The position numbers were made by a program, and so were the translations under genes. From assembly GCA_964017235.1 (NCBI GenBank), contig OZ024938.1, forward strand, positions 46,970,332-47,034,331: a DNA stretch of 64,000 bases, in the 5' to 3' direction. Source of the DNA: Sabellastarte sp. h YS-2021 (taxonomy: Eukaryota; Annelida; Polychaeta; Sabellida; Sabellidae). The notes beneath the pieces were generated by a model. The model did no database searches. It saw only the letters and a program-made list of their open reading frames with translations, and was not told the DNA's origin. Numbering within the stretch: the stretch's first letter is position 1; every line of letters starts with the position of its first letter. Positions 43,616-55,257 of this stretch are shown here, piece by piece.

Positions 43616-46600
43616 CTAAAATAATAAAAAATATAAATAACATCATCTAAAGGCCAAACTTTGGAGTTCACATTCCATTAACATGTAGGGTCATGTGGAG
43701 ACACCACAGTATTTTTAACTAAAATAGTAGCTATACATAGCGAGACACAAATTTATCACTGACATAAATTATTCTCCCAGTTTTGTATAATAAAATCACA
43801 GAATTATTCACAAAACCCATTGTTGTAAATATTAAAAAGATCCAAATTTTTAATGACTTTATTGTCCCTCTAAATAGCTAAGGTCATATCAAACTTTACT
43901 GACCTTATGTCCCTTTAAATAACTGAGATCATAGGTGGATTTATAATTCTAATCAATGGTGTGACCATATGATAACGTAGTGGGCGATTCACTCGTCTCC
44001 GGTTTCTTGGGTCTTGCATTTGAATGCTTGGCAAAAAAATTGGCCCATCGGTAGGATCAAGCTTTTTCCCAATGGTTTTCAGACTAGAATTATTACTTTT
44101 ACTAGCGTGTACCAGTTAACTGCATCCAATTATCCATCTGTCCTGATATAACCTTTCCATTTGTTGGCAATGATGACCACAAAGGTACATGTTGGCCACA
44201 TACCAAACGTGTTAACCAGAAGTGACATATATATGCAACAAATCTGATTTTATAATAATCGTTTCATATTTGTAAAAACAAGTCAAATAGGATAGGCTTG
44301 CTTATCTTAAACATATCACTAATTTTGGGTACAATTATTTATTTATTTGGGTTTTAACGTCGCTTTCAACACACTGTATAGGCCACATCACGACGGGTAG
44401 TTATATGGGCAGAGAAACCAGCACCAGTACATACAGTTGGTCAAGGTTCTGTACTGTAAAGTACTGACCAACTACCTGCTCTCCCACTTGAGGTCAGGCC
44501 GGGATTCGAACTCCAATCTCAGAGGTATAAGGGAGACAGATGTGAAACCCTTATGGTCACTTAATAATCATTGTAATGACTAATGCGACACATGTTGCAT
44601 GCTTAATACATTACTAGACTTACGTTCACAAACCCTGCCATCCTCTGAAACGGTCTTATTATTGCCACATTGAGCGCATTCTGTATTATCATCAACCATA
44701 ATACATTCCTCACAGTCCTCAATCACATCATCACACTCTTAAAAAAGAAAGTAAAGCACAATTAGTTTTACTCGTTTTATCAGCATCTTGACCTTAACTC
44801 CAAATAAATAGTTTATGATGTTGTGGTCACCTGGATAATCACTGTAATGACTAATTTGATTTGCTAGATATGTAATATGATCTATGTCATTAAGAAATAC
44901 AAAATCAAATGAGTTCTCGACGTACCTTCACAAGACAAGCCATCAAATGCAACAGTCTTATTATTGCCACATTCAGTACAAGTTAAGACTCCACTAGCTA
45001 AAGTGCATTCCAAACAGTCTTCGATCTTCGAGCTACAGCCTATTAAGAAAATAAAAGTACAATTCAGTCATTTTATCAGTATCTTGAGCTTAACTCCAAG
45101 TTAATAGTTTTAAAAAAAACTAGTGGATAAGCATTTCTTTCCCAATCATTTTTGCCCTGAAGCTACTTTTAGGCTGTGGCCAGTTTTTGGGGGAAGTAGA
45201 GCATTGTAGGTTTGTCTTAGTGAATCTTGTGGCCTGGCTGCATATCTGTTATTTCTATAACCATGCAGAAAATAATTTACATACCAATTCCTTCTCTATG
45301 GTCATGATGTGCTCTCTAATGTACCCTACAGAAGACCTGCTTGTCACTTGTAAGTTTAGACATTTTTCCCTGTGGTCAGCACATAGAAACATGTGTGGAG
45401 ACATGAAATAGAGGCTTAAGGTAGTTAGGACAACCTGTAGTATGTCACCACTAATCATTAAGGTGATGTGATTGATCTCCAGGCTAACTTCTTGGTTGCT
45501 ATGATGTATCTGCTACACAAACTAATTGGGGCTTTGAACTTTAAGTGATCAATACGAACCACAGCAAACAGCAGCAGGCCGTAAGGAAAATCTTTGAGAT
45601 TGTACAACCAGTTGTTTTCACTTGTAACTTATTATCACGTGGTTAGTCTGTTTTCTGCCCATCTGGACAATATCACTTTCAAAATCATCTGGGTCTTATG
45701 ATCAAGTCCCATGAATTAGTAAAAATATAACTTATGAAGAAAGCATCAAATATCTGTATGGTGTTTTTTTTTTAAAAGACATTGCAACCAAATTGTTAGA
45801 TAAATACTTACTTCCATCTCCATTAGATGAAATCACACCAATGAAACATGCAACCTGTTTTAAGAAAAAAATGTATTCATTTAGAACTAGAACTTTTACA
45901 TATTGAAGAACATAGCCAAAAAACATCATTGTTGTCATATTGAACTCACTTCATGCTTGTACATTTTAAGATGCAGATATTTTTACAGGAATTCAGTTCA
46001 TATTTTACAATGATATCACATTCAAACCTGGGTTAGAAAAAGAACCACATATTTGATGTTTCATTCACTGATAAAGATGCAATACAATAATAAAGGTAGA
46101 ACTCGTATGATATACCTTGGTTATTTGCAATGATCCACGGTACAATACAAGCACACATTTAGAACTCATATGATTAGACTTGATTATGTGCAAGGATCAC
46201 AATACAGTGATACAAGTAGATACAAGATGAATTACATTTGGAGACTTTTCCCATCTTTACTTGATGGGTATAGTTAGCATACAGCAGAGATCTCCAGTTC
46301 AAAACGCAGAACTTGATTCAAAGAACTTGAATATATGAGACGGTATGTGCTTACTAAGCGAGAAGCACAAGTTATTAATAAGTGTACACTTATTAAGTCC
46401 CATCAATGACTTAATTTTAGGTTGACTATGCACATTAAGCCATATTTATGGCATACTATTAGCATTATACAGGATTATGTAATATTATATACGATTTATT
46501 AAAATTTATATATCAGTAATTCATATTACCGAATATTTGACTGGACGTATCTACTAGCTCGCAAGTTATAGATACAACTAAGAAGCTTAAGTGATAACTT

Positions 46601-48016
46601 ACTAAGTCCAATATTAGACTTAATGTGAAATAAATTTTGTAATCATAATATAAACATAATATAAATTCCAGAATGTGTAAACACCAGTTTTTAGCTTTAA
46701 AAAAATCAGCATACATAATAAAAGATTGAGTTCATATTGAGATTTGGATGCTTACTCTTGTGAAAACTCCACAAGTCGATGTACCATCATTGATTCTACA
46801 GGTTTTCTTTTTTTCGTTGCTTTTTGTATGCCGACATTGGTCTCAAATACCGTACTGTTATATGATCACTTGCTATAACCTGGACCAGTTGCACTTTTGC
46901 AGTTTTTTTAAACGGAAATTGTCTATACAGGCTAACAGTGATGAAAAACGTTGGCTTTTTATTTGAAGAGGTTAGTACAAAACATCAGTCAATAAATATG
47001 CTAGCCTTAAAAACCTGAGCTCCTACGGGATTTACTCAGAAAAAAATCTATTAAAAATTAGCTTAAGTTTACATTTGCTTTTGCTTATCCATTTTGTGCC
47101 TGGTTATTCTTATAAGAAAGCCCCAGTGCATTATATTTTAAATATTAGCACCGAGTGACTGTTGAAGGTGTCCAATAATTAAGTATTTCTTCGAATTGCT
47201 TTTATTTATCACCAACTAGGTTAATTTTGATGCCAGATTGATGCTTGATCTAATTTGAAACTGTTTCAACCATCCAATGTATCATCATGTTGCTGTAAAA
47301 ATATGTTCAATTTATGATTCAGTGTTTTACACCAGGCATAGTACCTTATCGTTATTTATTTATTTATTTAGGGCTTTACATTGCTTTCAACACTGTACAG
47401 GTCATATCACGATGGGTAGTTTCGTGTGGGCAGAGAAAACCAGTACATACAGTTGGTCAAGGTTCTGTACTGTAAACTGCCGACCAACGGCAAGCAACTA
47501 CCAGCTTTCCCACTTGAGGTCAGGCCGGGAACCAAACCCCGATCTCAGAGGTGGGAGGCGAGAGTGTTACCACTCTGCCACCGTGGCCCCCTTAGTGCCT
47601 TATCAGACATATTGTGATGGGTAGTTGGAGGGCAGGGGAAACCAGTACATACAGTTGGTCAAGGTTCTGTACTATAAATTGCTAACCAATGGCAAGCAAC
47701 TAACAGCTTTCCCAGATGAGGTCAGGCCAGGATTTGAATTCTGATCTCCACTGCATTTACCACTGCGCCACCTTGGCCTTTTTAGAAGATGCCCTAATAT
47801 ACAACACCTCTTAACCGAAAGTGCTTTATCTGTATTTTAAACATTAATATAAAACATGCTTTCAAAATGTTACGTGCATTCATTAAATTTGAAGCAATAT
47901 TGTAAGCTAACAAATATTGATGATATGTTTGCTCCCTGACCCTTTTTCAGACACTTGAAATAAAAACATAAGGTACTTACTAGTGCGAGTACAAAGACAA
48001 CAGTAAAACCATTCAT
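43533..48016 (-). CDS. Gene 2: small paralogue of gene 1, two CxxC modules, probably GPI-anchored (129 aa, 5 exons)
   Basis: Minus-strand join of 48016-47981, 45854-45812, 45039-44926, 44737-44624 and 43615-43533 (390 nt). All introns are GT-AG; intron 1 is phase 0, the rest phase 1, as in gene 1. Residues 1-22 form a signal peptide (MNGFTVVFVLALVACFIG). Residues 27-64 and 65-102 are two type-b modules, C-x6-C-x2-C-x8-C-x2-C-x12-C, each with a GNNKTV loop in place of gene 1's GSSKxP. Residues 103-129 are a short spacer and a hydrophobic end stopping at IITLG. It lacks the N-terminal domain and all type-a modules of gene 1. The modules are acidic (CSSKIEDCLEC, CDDVIEDCEEC). Function unknown; secretion and surface anchoring are inferred from the ends. 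Confidence 0.87.
43616..44623 (-). other. Intron 4 of gene 2
   Basis: 1.0 kb, containing a SINE (44335-44568). The rest is unassigned. Confidence 0.5.
44335..44568 (-). mobile_element. Family A SINE, diverged, in gene 2 intron 4
   Basis: The minus strand shows the family A body ('gggagagcaggtagttggtc', 'tgtactggtgctggtttctc') and tail complement 'atttatttgggttttaacgt'. The tRNA-like head at the right end is partly lost. It ends about 55 bp from exon 4. Confidence 0.75.
44624..44737 (-). CDS. Gene 2 exon 4 (module 2, type b)
   Basis: 114 nt, phase 1-1; CDDVIEDCEEC then CAQC and GNNKTVSEDG. Acceptor 'tttttaag', donor gtaagt on the minus strand. Confidence 0.9.
44738..44925 (-). other. Intron 3 of gene 2
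   Basis: 188 bp, no insert; the shortest intron in either gene. Confidence 0.6.
44926..45039 (-). CDS. Gene 2 exon 3 (module 1, type b)
   Basis: 114 nt, phase 1-1; CSSKIEDCLEC then CTEC and GNNKTVAFDG. Acceptor 'tcttaatag', donor gtacgt. Confidence 0.9.
45040..45811 (-). other. Intron 2 of gene 2
   Basis: 772 bp. This is where exons for the N-terminal domain would lie if gene 2 had it; I found no match on the minus strand. Open frames around 45187-45458 have no splice or motif support. Confidence 0.5.
45812..45854 (-). CDS. Gene 2 exon 2 (rest of signal peptide)
   Basis: 43 nt, encoding VACFIGVISSNGDG plus one base. Same length and phases as gene 1 exon 2. Acceptor 'ttaaaacag', donor gtaagt. 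Confidence 0.88.
47351..47592 (-). mobile_element. tRNA-derived SINE, family A, in gene 2 intron 1
   Basis: Full-length minus-strand copy: head complement 'accactctgccaccgtggcc', body, and 'ttatttatttatttaggg' tail. Flanked by a 12-bp direct repeat with one mismatch (47339-47350 'tagtaccttatc'; 47593-47604), so both ends are secure. Very close in sequence to the 1847 and 56199 copies. Confidence 0.92.
47605..47779 (-). mobile_element. Second, older family A SINE abutting the first
   Basis: Minus-strand copy with recognisable 'ttggttagcaatttatagta' and head complement 'accactgcgccaccttggcc', more diverged than its neighbour and without a clean A tail. The younger copy probably landed beside or within its tail. 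Confidence 0.78.
47981..48016 (-). CDS. Gene 2 exon 1 (signal peptide, first half)
   Basis: 36 nt, encoding MNGFTVVFVLAL, donor gtaagt, phase 0. Two codons longer than gene 1 exon 1; both start M-(K/N)-G-F. Confidence 0.86.
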
Positions 48017-48108
48017 CCTGAATTATAGCTTTATAGTTTTGTACAATTATTCTCCTTGTCCTCACAATCTCCTCCTGTGAATTAGTCTCCAGAGTGTATG
48101 CCCAGGAA

Positions 48109-48114
48109 TATATA
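48109..48114 (-). promoter_or_regulatory. TATA box of gene 2
   Basis: 'TATATA' on the minus strand 93-98 nt before the ATG, comparable to 87 nt in gene 1. Confidence 0.6.
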
Positions 48115-48119
48115 GGTGA

Positions 48120-48650
48120 GACAGCAATGTCTTCTGTAGTGTATTGTGAAGCATGCCTTCTATGATAAAAATTAACTGTTGTTGGTGAATAAACAAATAA
48201 ACAAACAACATAAACTAGTGTTATGGAACATTGTCTTCTTTGTCTTCAATAAAGGTAATCTAAAGCTCAGCCAAAAGTTTACCTGCCTATTCGTACGTAA
48301 CAGAACGTATACATCATGTATTCATCAAAACTTCAAGACAATGAAAAGATATTAAAAATAGAGTCAAATTTCTTTTGTAGAGTATAGTGCTTCCAGTGAT
48401 AAAAATAAACTGTTGTTGGTAACATTATAAATATATAACATGGAACATTGTCTCTTTTGTCTTCATTAAGCGTTGTCTAGGTCTCATAAACATGTATCCA
48501 ACATCAAATTATAAAATTTCTGGAGAATAAATTATTTCTTATTGAGTGAATGAAGTAAAATATTTCTGTTATTGGTTAAGTTGCCCTTACACGTATCCAT
48601 TTCGGGTTCATGTATGTTCCCCAGTTTTAAAAATGTCAAAATTGGGATTT
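48120..48650. other. Upstream flank of gene 2
   Basis: 'aaaattaactgttgttggtg' at 48168 and 'aaaataaactgttgttggta' at 48401, each followed by 'catggaacattgtct' type text, show an imperfect duplication of about 230-bp offset in this flank. No other feature. Confidence 0.5.
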
Positions 48651-48772
48651 TCGCATTCAACAGCCAGGGTCATATTGGGACAGGTGCAAAGCATTGTCAC
48701 TTGTGGGAGTCGCATCCTCACAAAGATAAGAGCCTGTGATTAAATGCTAACCCACTGGGTCACTGAGGATAT
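48650..48772 (-). mobile_element. Family B SINE, diverged
   Basis: Minus strand: 'cctcagtgacccagtgggtt' head, 'cccacaagtgacaatgc', then 'aatatgaccctggctgttga' and 'atgcga'. No clear direct repeats. Confidence 0.75.
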
Positions 48773-48879
48773 CTGCTATTTTAAAAGGGTCTCTTCGTTT
48801 TGATTATCTGTTTCCTCTGTACCAATTATAAGGCTATTATCTCTCCATTGATTAAAAAGGCCTCACTACCACCTGATGA

Positions 48880-50360
48880 ATTCAATAAACTACTGACTTG
48901 TGTCTGGTTTGGGTTTCATCTTTAAACTCGTGGAGTGTGTTGTGGCTTCTCAGTTGATCATGTCATTTCTAATGGACTTGATAATGTCAGTCAGACGATA
49001 AGCTTTGTCACTAAAACTATGCTGTTGTCAATTAACAATGAAGTCCATCTTGCTCTAGCTAGAGGTAGAGCTATAGCCCCTTGCCCTGCTAGACCAATCT
49101 GCAGCATTTGCCACCATATATCATAGTATGCTTATTGACTGTCTGAGTTCCTGGTTTGGTGTTGGTAGTGTGGTGCTTGACTGGTCTAAGTATTGCCTCT
49201 CTGATCGCTCTCAGTGCATCAAGTTTGGCTCTGTTTTATCAGAGGCCATAGGCTGTGGTATGGTGTGCCCCAGGACTATGCCCTGGGACCAATCCTATTC
49301 TCATTATATACTACTTTTCCCATTAGATACTACCTCTCCCACTGTGCTGATGACACACAGTTATATGTTCATATTATACACAAGAATGTTGCTCAGGCCT
49401 TTGATAGGCAAAAACTGATTTAATACCATCACAAAGTGGCTTTCTGCAAACAAGCTTTAGATTAATCCCAATAAAAGGGAATTTATTATATTTGGCTCAA
49501 GGACTGTGCATGCAAAACTCAACACTTTTTTCCAAGTTAATATAGTTGGTAATCTACTGTTACCTGCTGAGGCGGTCAGGAACTTGGATGGTTAGGCTCA
49601 GATTTCTCCTTCTCTCGCCATGTCAGAAATACCTGTAAGGCTTGTTTTGTACATATCAGGGATCATAAGTGACTCAGAGGGTCACACACACATGATGCTG
49701 CTTTTTCGGCTGCAAATGCTTTGGTTTGAAGTCGCCTTGGCAACTGTAATTTCTTGTTTAGAAGTCTCTCTGCTCTTGATCTTCACAGGCTACAGTGTGT
49801 CCAAGACAGTCTTGCTACAATTGTTGTCGATATCAGAAAGTACTCAAATATCACTCCTATTAGAAACACTCTTTATTCATTGCGTATCAAGCACGCTCTA
49901 TTTTCAAGATAGCCTTATTGGTGTTCAAGTCCCTACAAAGTGGTTATCCTAAACACTTTGGGGCTTTTCTCAAACCCAGACAAAGTGTTACAGAACTCAT
50001 AGAAGTCAGTTATATGGCGTTCCTCTTTAGGTCCCATACTTTGCATCAATATATAAGTCTCCAAAGCATTTTGGCATCAGCTTTGCACATGGTGCCACAA
50101 GGATTTGGAATTATCTGCCTGATGATATATGCTCATCCATATCTCTCTGCTTATTCAGAGAGAAGATGAAAACCTATCTCTCCGCAAAGGCATATCCTCC
50201 TTAACTTATTTTCTCTTATGGCTTCTCCGTGGTGCTGACCTATTTCTGTCCCTGGACTTTGAATTTGCATATTGCTATTGTCTTGTTGCACCTTAGAGTC
50301 CACTACTCAGTGGAGATTAAGTGCTATAAAAGTCGAATTAGAATTAGAATTAAAACCTGT
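48880..50360 (+). pseudogene. CR1/L2-group LINE, 5'-truncated and frame-broken
   Basis: Plus-strand remains of RT: a degraded AAFATIYHSMLIDCLSSWF region, GVPQDYALGPILFSLYTTF, then HCADDTQLYVHIIHKNVAQA (the YADD box reads CADD). Later come LRDH/LRGSH-like remnants, a 'DLHRLQCVQDSLATIVVDI' segment, KVVIL, and GATRIWNYLPDDI before the stop. The 3' end reads 'gattaagtgctataaaagtc' and finishes in 'gaattagaattagaatta'. Many stops; a dead copy. A second short 3'-end fragment follows to about 50440. Confidence 0.82.
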
Positions 50361-50440
50361 TTCTTTGCAAAAGCATACCCACCCTAACCCCATATACCTA
50401 GTGGTAGGCACACATCCCGCAATCCCATTTGCTTTTGTTG

Positions 50441-52349
50441 TCCAAGCGAAAATCAAAATATATATATATATATTGTATCAGAGAAGTGTGGTACTGCCTT
50501 AAGGTATAAAAAACTTGAATTGGTGCAGTGACTCAAACCTTTTTCATTTGCATTCTTGCATTGGTTTGCTTCTGAATTGAATTGAATTTTTCTTACTGAA
50601 GTTTACAAACTATACAGCACAGCCTATAAAACGGATAATATGACAGTTTACATATTATTTATAATCATATCTGTAAAGGATGTCTGAGTTTATTGAAACA
50701 AGTTTGTAAATGTCAATGTGACAGTATCAATCGAGTTTAAATCAGCCCATTTCTGTCTGGAGGAGGTGGTTGCTAAGCAACTCATGAAGTTACTTAGTAA
50801 TAAGTACATCTCCATGACATTATCCTCATATGATGTCATATATGACATCATAATGTCACTGGTGCACATTATAAACTATTTATCACTCTTGTGCCAGAGG
50901 ACTTGTCCAATCTAGAAGACTGAAATAAAGGGACAGTGTAGTGCATTTTGTTTCAAGCACGGCTTGTCAGGGCTTTCTACCTCAGCGAACCAGCCCTTAG
51001 TAGTTTTGAGTATACTTTATTGTCTTGGTACCATCAGTTGTTGCTAGTTTCACACTTTTTGGCTTATTATAGACTTTGCTTTGATTTTCCAAGCTTGTTA
51101 CCGAGTTGATTATAGATCTTGCTATGATTTATCGATCTTGGTTATTCACTTTAAACTTTGAAGTCGTGAAAACAATACCATTTAAACATCAAAGGGCATA
51201 ACATATTGATGACTGGTTGGTTGATCGTGGGGCAAAATATAATTTACCCCTTGGTGCTTGTGCCAAAATCACATCACAAGATGTATTTTTGACGGCCGTA
51301 GATGACAGAAAATCTAGAGGGAGAGTTTCTCGTGATACCCAGCCACACATTTCTAGCTACGGTTTGGTGACAGAAGAGCATCAGAATGGGGGATGACAAT
51401 GATCATGACTCGATGTACAAAACCACTGAGTAAAGATACTGTAAAGATAAAGTAAGACTGCGGCAAACATTTGACGTCAGTGGAGACATAAGGAGACAGA
51501 AGTGGGGATGAAAAGCAGCTATAAAGTTACGGAAATGATTGGACAATGTGCAGTTAGGGCCAGTATTGAAAAGTTACCTTGACACTGCCTGTGATACATT
51601 AAAATTGGGTGAATTTCAAAAGTTTCTCGCAGAAAGCAAGAAATGGAACAGCATGCAAAGTTAACTGACAGAAGTCTGACAGTACCTGGAGGAATCAAGG
51701 GTTATATGAAATACCTATAAACGTAGCCAATACTGCCTGTAATGTCATCAGGGAATAGTATCTTCTGCAAGAATCTCAACAAATGTCTTGACCCAACAAT
51801 TAAATCACAAGTTTTCATTGAATGTGTTTTCTGTGTGAAGCACCTTTGTTTTAAAAATATTTGGTCTATGATGACAATTAATTATGTGAATGATGTTGGG
51901 TGTCAGTGTTTGACATATTTTGGTTGAAAATTGGAACAAACCCAGTTTTTTTTTTTTTAATTTTGAGAATGAAGTTGCCAGGTAGAATCAATAATTAGTT
52001 AAAACAACCATGTGCAGTGAACTTTTGACTTTGTTCCTCAATAACACATACGAATTTTACTTTGTGCCACATTTTCGTTCCCTAAAATTAATAAAAATAT
52101 TAGTTCTTTTTCCTGCATCTCATAATTGAAAATCCTGCTATAGTTTATGGATCTTTTTCTGAAAAAGGACAGATTGTGATTACCACAAGTACTTGAACTT
52201 TCCCATATATGGCAATTCACCCGAGTTCGGTGATCAAATTATGAGCCTGCTTTATGAAATTGTAACGTAAGGTTGTGTCTCTGAATGTTATGATGCAACA
52301 TGTTTTTAGCTGGTTTCAGAAACCTATTATTGTGTACTGTGATTGGACT
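50441..52349. other. Non-coding, unassigned
   Basis: No exon. It includes an AT microsatellite near 50458-50473 and a block at 51160-51620 of more even composition that could be old transposon DNA, but no motif supports a call. Confidence 0.4.
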
Positions 52350-53520
52350 GATTGTGGGAGTCTGTTCCATTCATTGGGGGAGCCATTGCAAAACCAATGG
52401 CCTTTCTAGGACATCCTGAGGAAAGAAATAGCTGGTTTTGATTAAGGATGATAAGTATGTGGCTTGGGAGAATTTGATGGCCTTGAAATTAATTAGATTA
52501 TATTTAAACAAGATGCGGTATGTAATAGGGAGCCAGTGTAGTTTTTGAAGAAAGGGAGTGACATGGCTAGTTCTATCAAGTCTAAAAACAATTCTGCAAA
52601 GGGTATTTGGGTCTTGTGGATTTTGTGCCACATTATATTTACTTATGTCATAGAGTAGGGAGATACAGTAGTCAAGATGACTGCTGATCATTAAGTTTGC
52701 AAGCAAGGCTGCTGTCTCCACACTAAGGAATTTTGCGGTTGCGTCTTAGGTCCTTGAGGTGATAGTAACAGGCACGACAAACCTTGGTTATGTGGCTGGT
52801 AAAGGTGTTACCAAAGTCAAAAGTAACACCTAGGTTCTTGACTGTATTGGTAGGGGAGATAGAATTTTCAAGATGTTGGTCAAGTGCTATATATATTTGG
52901 GTGTCACCTGCATAAAGATGGTTGGTGACATTGAAACTAGAAATGATATTATTGTGGGAGGGTAGCTATTACCTATTTTAACCTTCTGCTTGAGGTTTGA
53001 AAGATAGGATTGGATCTACCTCAACACAGCGCTATCAACCTCAAACCAATCCTTAAGGCAATTGACAAGAATGTTATGGTCAATAGTGTCAAAGGCCACT
53101 TAGAGGTCCAGCAATGTGAGCATAACAGCCTTACCAGAGTCCATTGAAGTAGCAATAGCATTTTGGATTTTCATGAGTGCTGTGGAATGCAATCTCCTGT
53201 AGGCAGATTGGTTAACATTGGAGGACCCCTCACTATTGATGTAACTATTTAGCTGTTAAGCCACTACTTTTTCAACCAGTTTGGATATAAAACTAAGGTT
53301 GGACACCGGTCTGTAGTTTTTGAGGAGATTTCTGTCTAGGTTAGGTTTCTTGAGAAGGGGAGTGACATATGCGGTTTTGAAACAGTTTGGGAAGCAACTA
53401 ATTTATAATATTGGTAATAGGAGTGACTAGAATGTCTGCACACTCTTTAACTAATGAAGTTGGTATCGGGTCCAGATCATAGTTAAGCAATTGGGAGTCT
53501 TGTGTATGCTGTGGTTAGTT
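52350..53520 (-). pseudogene. CR1/L2-group LINE reverse transcriptase, decayed
   Basis: Minus strand, 5' to 3': GKAVMLTLLDL followed by VAFDTIDHNILVNCLKDWF with an in-frame stop, SYLSNLKQKVKIG, then after gaps LANLMISSHLDYCISLLYDI, RLDRTSHVTPFLQKLHWLPI and TYRILFKYNLINFKAI. These are the palm, post-catalytic and C-terminal blocks of CR1/L2-type elements. The catalytic YADD segment falls in a broken part near 52900. Both ends are missing. Confidence 0.82.
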
Positions 53521-53695
53521 TGGTTTTAAAGTTCTTAGTCCTTCAGTGTTTTAGCCTATGTTATAATTATTGGGAATGGGTGATTCCCAGTGAGTATATT
53601 TCTATGGTGAAATCCAGTGACCATTATATGAGTGTCGGTGACTACTTACTCTGCAGGTATAAGTGATACATATTCGCTATCAATCAGATTGCTGA

Positions 53696-53856
53696 ACAGA
53701 GGTCCTTGGTGGCCTAATTCTCAGCAAGTCTGGCATCTAATCATAGGCAGTCACCTCTCTGTGGGTTAGACCCCCACAAGTGGCAATGCTGAAGACCTGT
53801 TCCAATATGACCCTGGCTGTTGAACAGGATGTAAAACCCCAACTTTGACCTTTGAT
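53696..53856 (+). mobile_element. tRNA-derived SINE, family B
   Basis: Head 'ggtccttggtggcctaattc', B-box region 'gtgggttagaccccc', tail 'aaaaccccaactttgacc'. Short direct repeat 'attgctga' at 53688-53695 and 53857-53864. Confidence 0.85.
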
Positions 53857-54039
53857 ATTGCTGATTCTGCATGTTGTTCCATTTACTGATCTATATATTG
53901 ATCTCTTAGATACAGTTTTTAAAATTTTCTTTTTCCATTTTTGGTAGCAAGTAAAACTTACAAAATATAGGCTTTGAACGATAAATGGTGAAATCTCTTT
54001 CAACTAGGTTCTTCTTGGTGTGTAAGCTCTAGTAGATTG

Positions 54040-54300
54040 GTCACTGTATCACTGATTATGTTGCCCTTTGAATACCACATACTGTTAAAATACAAGCTTC
54101 TAACACACAAAGCAATTAATCTTAACCAACCGCTATGTCTTTCATCTTTCACCAAGCCTAGCAGTCTCAACTCTGACAACTGCCCATCTGCTTCCTCAGC
54201 CATATCCAGAAACACATAAAGTTTTGCTGTAACTGTTCCTCCTGGGTGGTACAAAGTCCCTCAAGTCATCAGACCCAGAATACTGTCACTGGCTTGACAC
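54040..54300 (+). pseudogene. CR1/L2-group LINE C-terminal fragment
   Basis: Plus-strand MLPFEYHILLKYKLLTHKAI, LNQPLCLSSFTKPSSLNSDN and SFAVTVPPGWYKVPQVIRPR are the C-terminal block of CR1/L2-type RT proteins. Short, with a stop inside. Confidence 0.65.
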
Positions 54301-54335
54301 ACTATTTGAGCACTTATGTATTCAGTCTAATATTT

Positions 54336-54556
54336 TATTTATTTTGTTTTAATGTTGTTTTCAACACTGTATAGGTCATGTGTAGATTTATATGGGCAGA
54401 AGAAACCAGTACATACAGTTAGTCAATGTTCTGTACTGTAAACTGCCGGCCTTCGATAAGAAACTACCATCTACTATCTTCCACATAGGGTTCAGGATTT
54501 AAACCGTCGACCTCAGTGTATGTGATATGCTACCACTGCTCCACTGTGGCCCCTAT
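54336..54556 (-). mobile_element. Family A SINE, diverged
   Basis: Minus-strand copy: head complement 'accactgctccactgtggcc', body complement 'catacagttagtcaatgttc', tail complement 'tattttgttttaatgttg'. Confidence 0.8.
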
Positions 54557-55004
54557 CTGTTTGGTGGGGATTCGTATTTAGGTAAAATGTCCATTTGAAT
54601 CCCCTTTGAAAATCTCCTCCCCTATCAGATGTTAATATAAAGCCAGACTCTTTCTGGTTATTTAATCATCCCTTTTTGGACTTTGATAACTTAGATTATG
54701 TCATTTTTTGTACCTTTGTCGTTTTTCATGATTGATTCCTTAATTAGTCAGTTTCAGGTCTTAGACTTTTTTTTCAGGTCTTAGAGTTTTTGGCTGAGTC
54801 TTTTGATTTGGTCAAAGCTTTGGGCTTAAGTGGACTTAGCTAAGACCAACCCCTAGACTGATATATTCAATCACTGCAGTTGTTGTTGTTGTTGTGACAT
54901 ATAACCCTTTATATCTGCTCAAGCGATACTACTGGTACATGGTGACATATATCCTTTCTTTGATGTACTTTATCTCAGGAAAAAAATGCTTTGCACATCT
55001 ACCG

Positions 55005-55165
55005 CTGTGACCTAGTAAGTAACACACTCACTTAGGAACACAGAGGACATGGCTTTAAACCCAGGCACAGGCAGATACATAGTGGCTCAGATGACCACTT
55101 AAAAGAGCTGTCCTTTGTCATTGGATCCTATCCCCAGTAGCAGGTTAAAAACCTCAAGTATGTTC
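55005..55165 (+). mobile_element. Possible third SINE type (tRNA-like)
   Basis: 'gctgtgacctagtaagtaac' resembles an A box and 'atggctttaaacccaggca' an eroded B box at tRNA-like spacing. A body follows that matches neither family A nor B. Single copy here, so tentative. Confidence 0.35.
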
Positions 55166-55257
55166 ATAAACGGTCATCCTTGAGCCTCTGTTTTTTAAGT
55201 TGGGGAATGTCAGTGACTTAAGAGTTGGACAGTCAGACAGGTCAAATATCGCTTTGA

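Larger units (their letters stand above)
45855..47980 (-). other. Intron 1 of gene 2
   Basis: 2.1 kb, containing two adjacent SINEs (47351-47779). The rest (45855-47335) is AT-rich and unassigned. Confidence 0.5.

Noticed and set aside
45040..45811. Missing N-terminal-domain exons of gene 2
   Set aside because: I read the minus strand through the intron and found no frame resembling gene 1 exons 3-4; the phases also allow direct joining of exon 2 to module 1.
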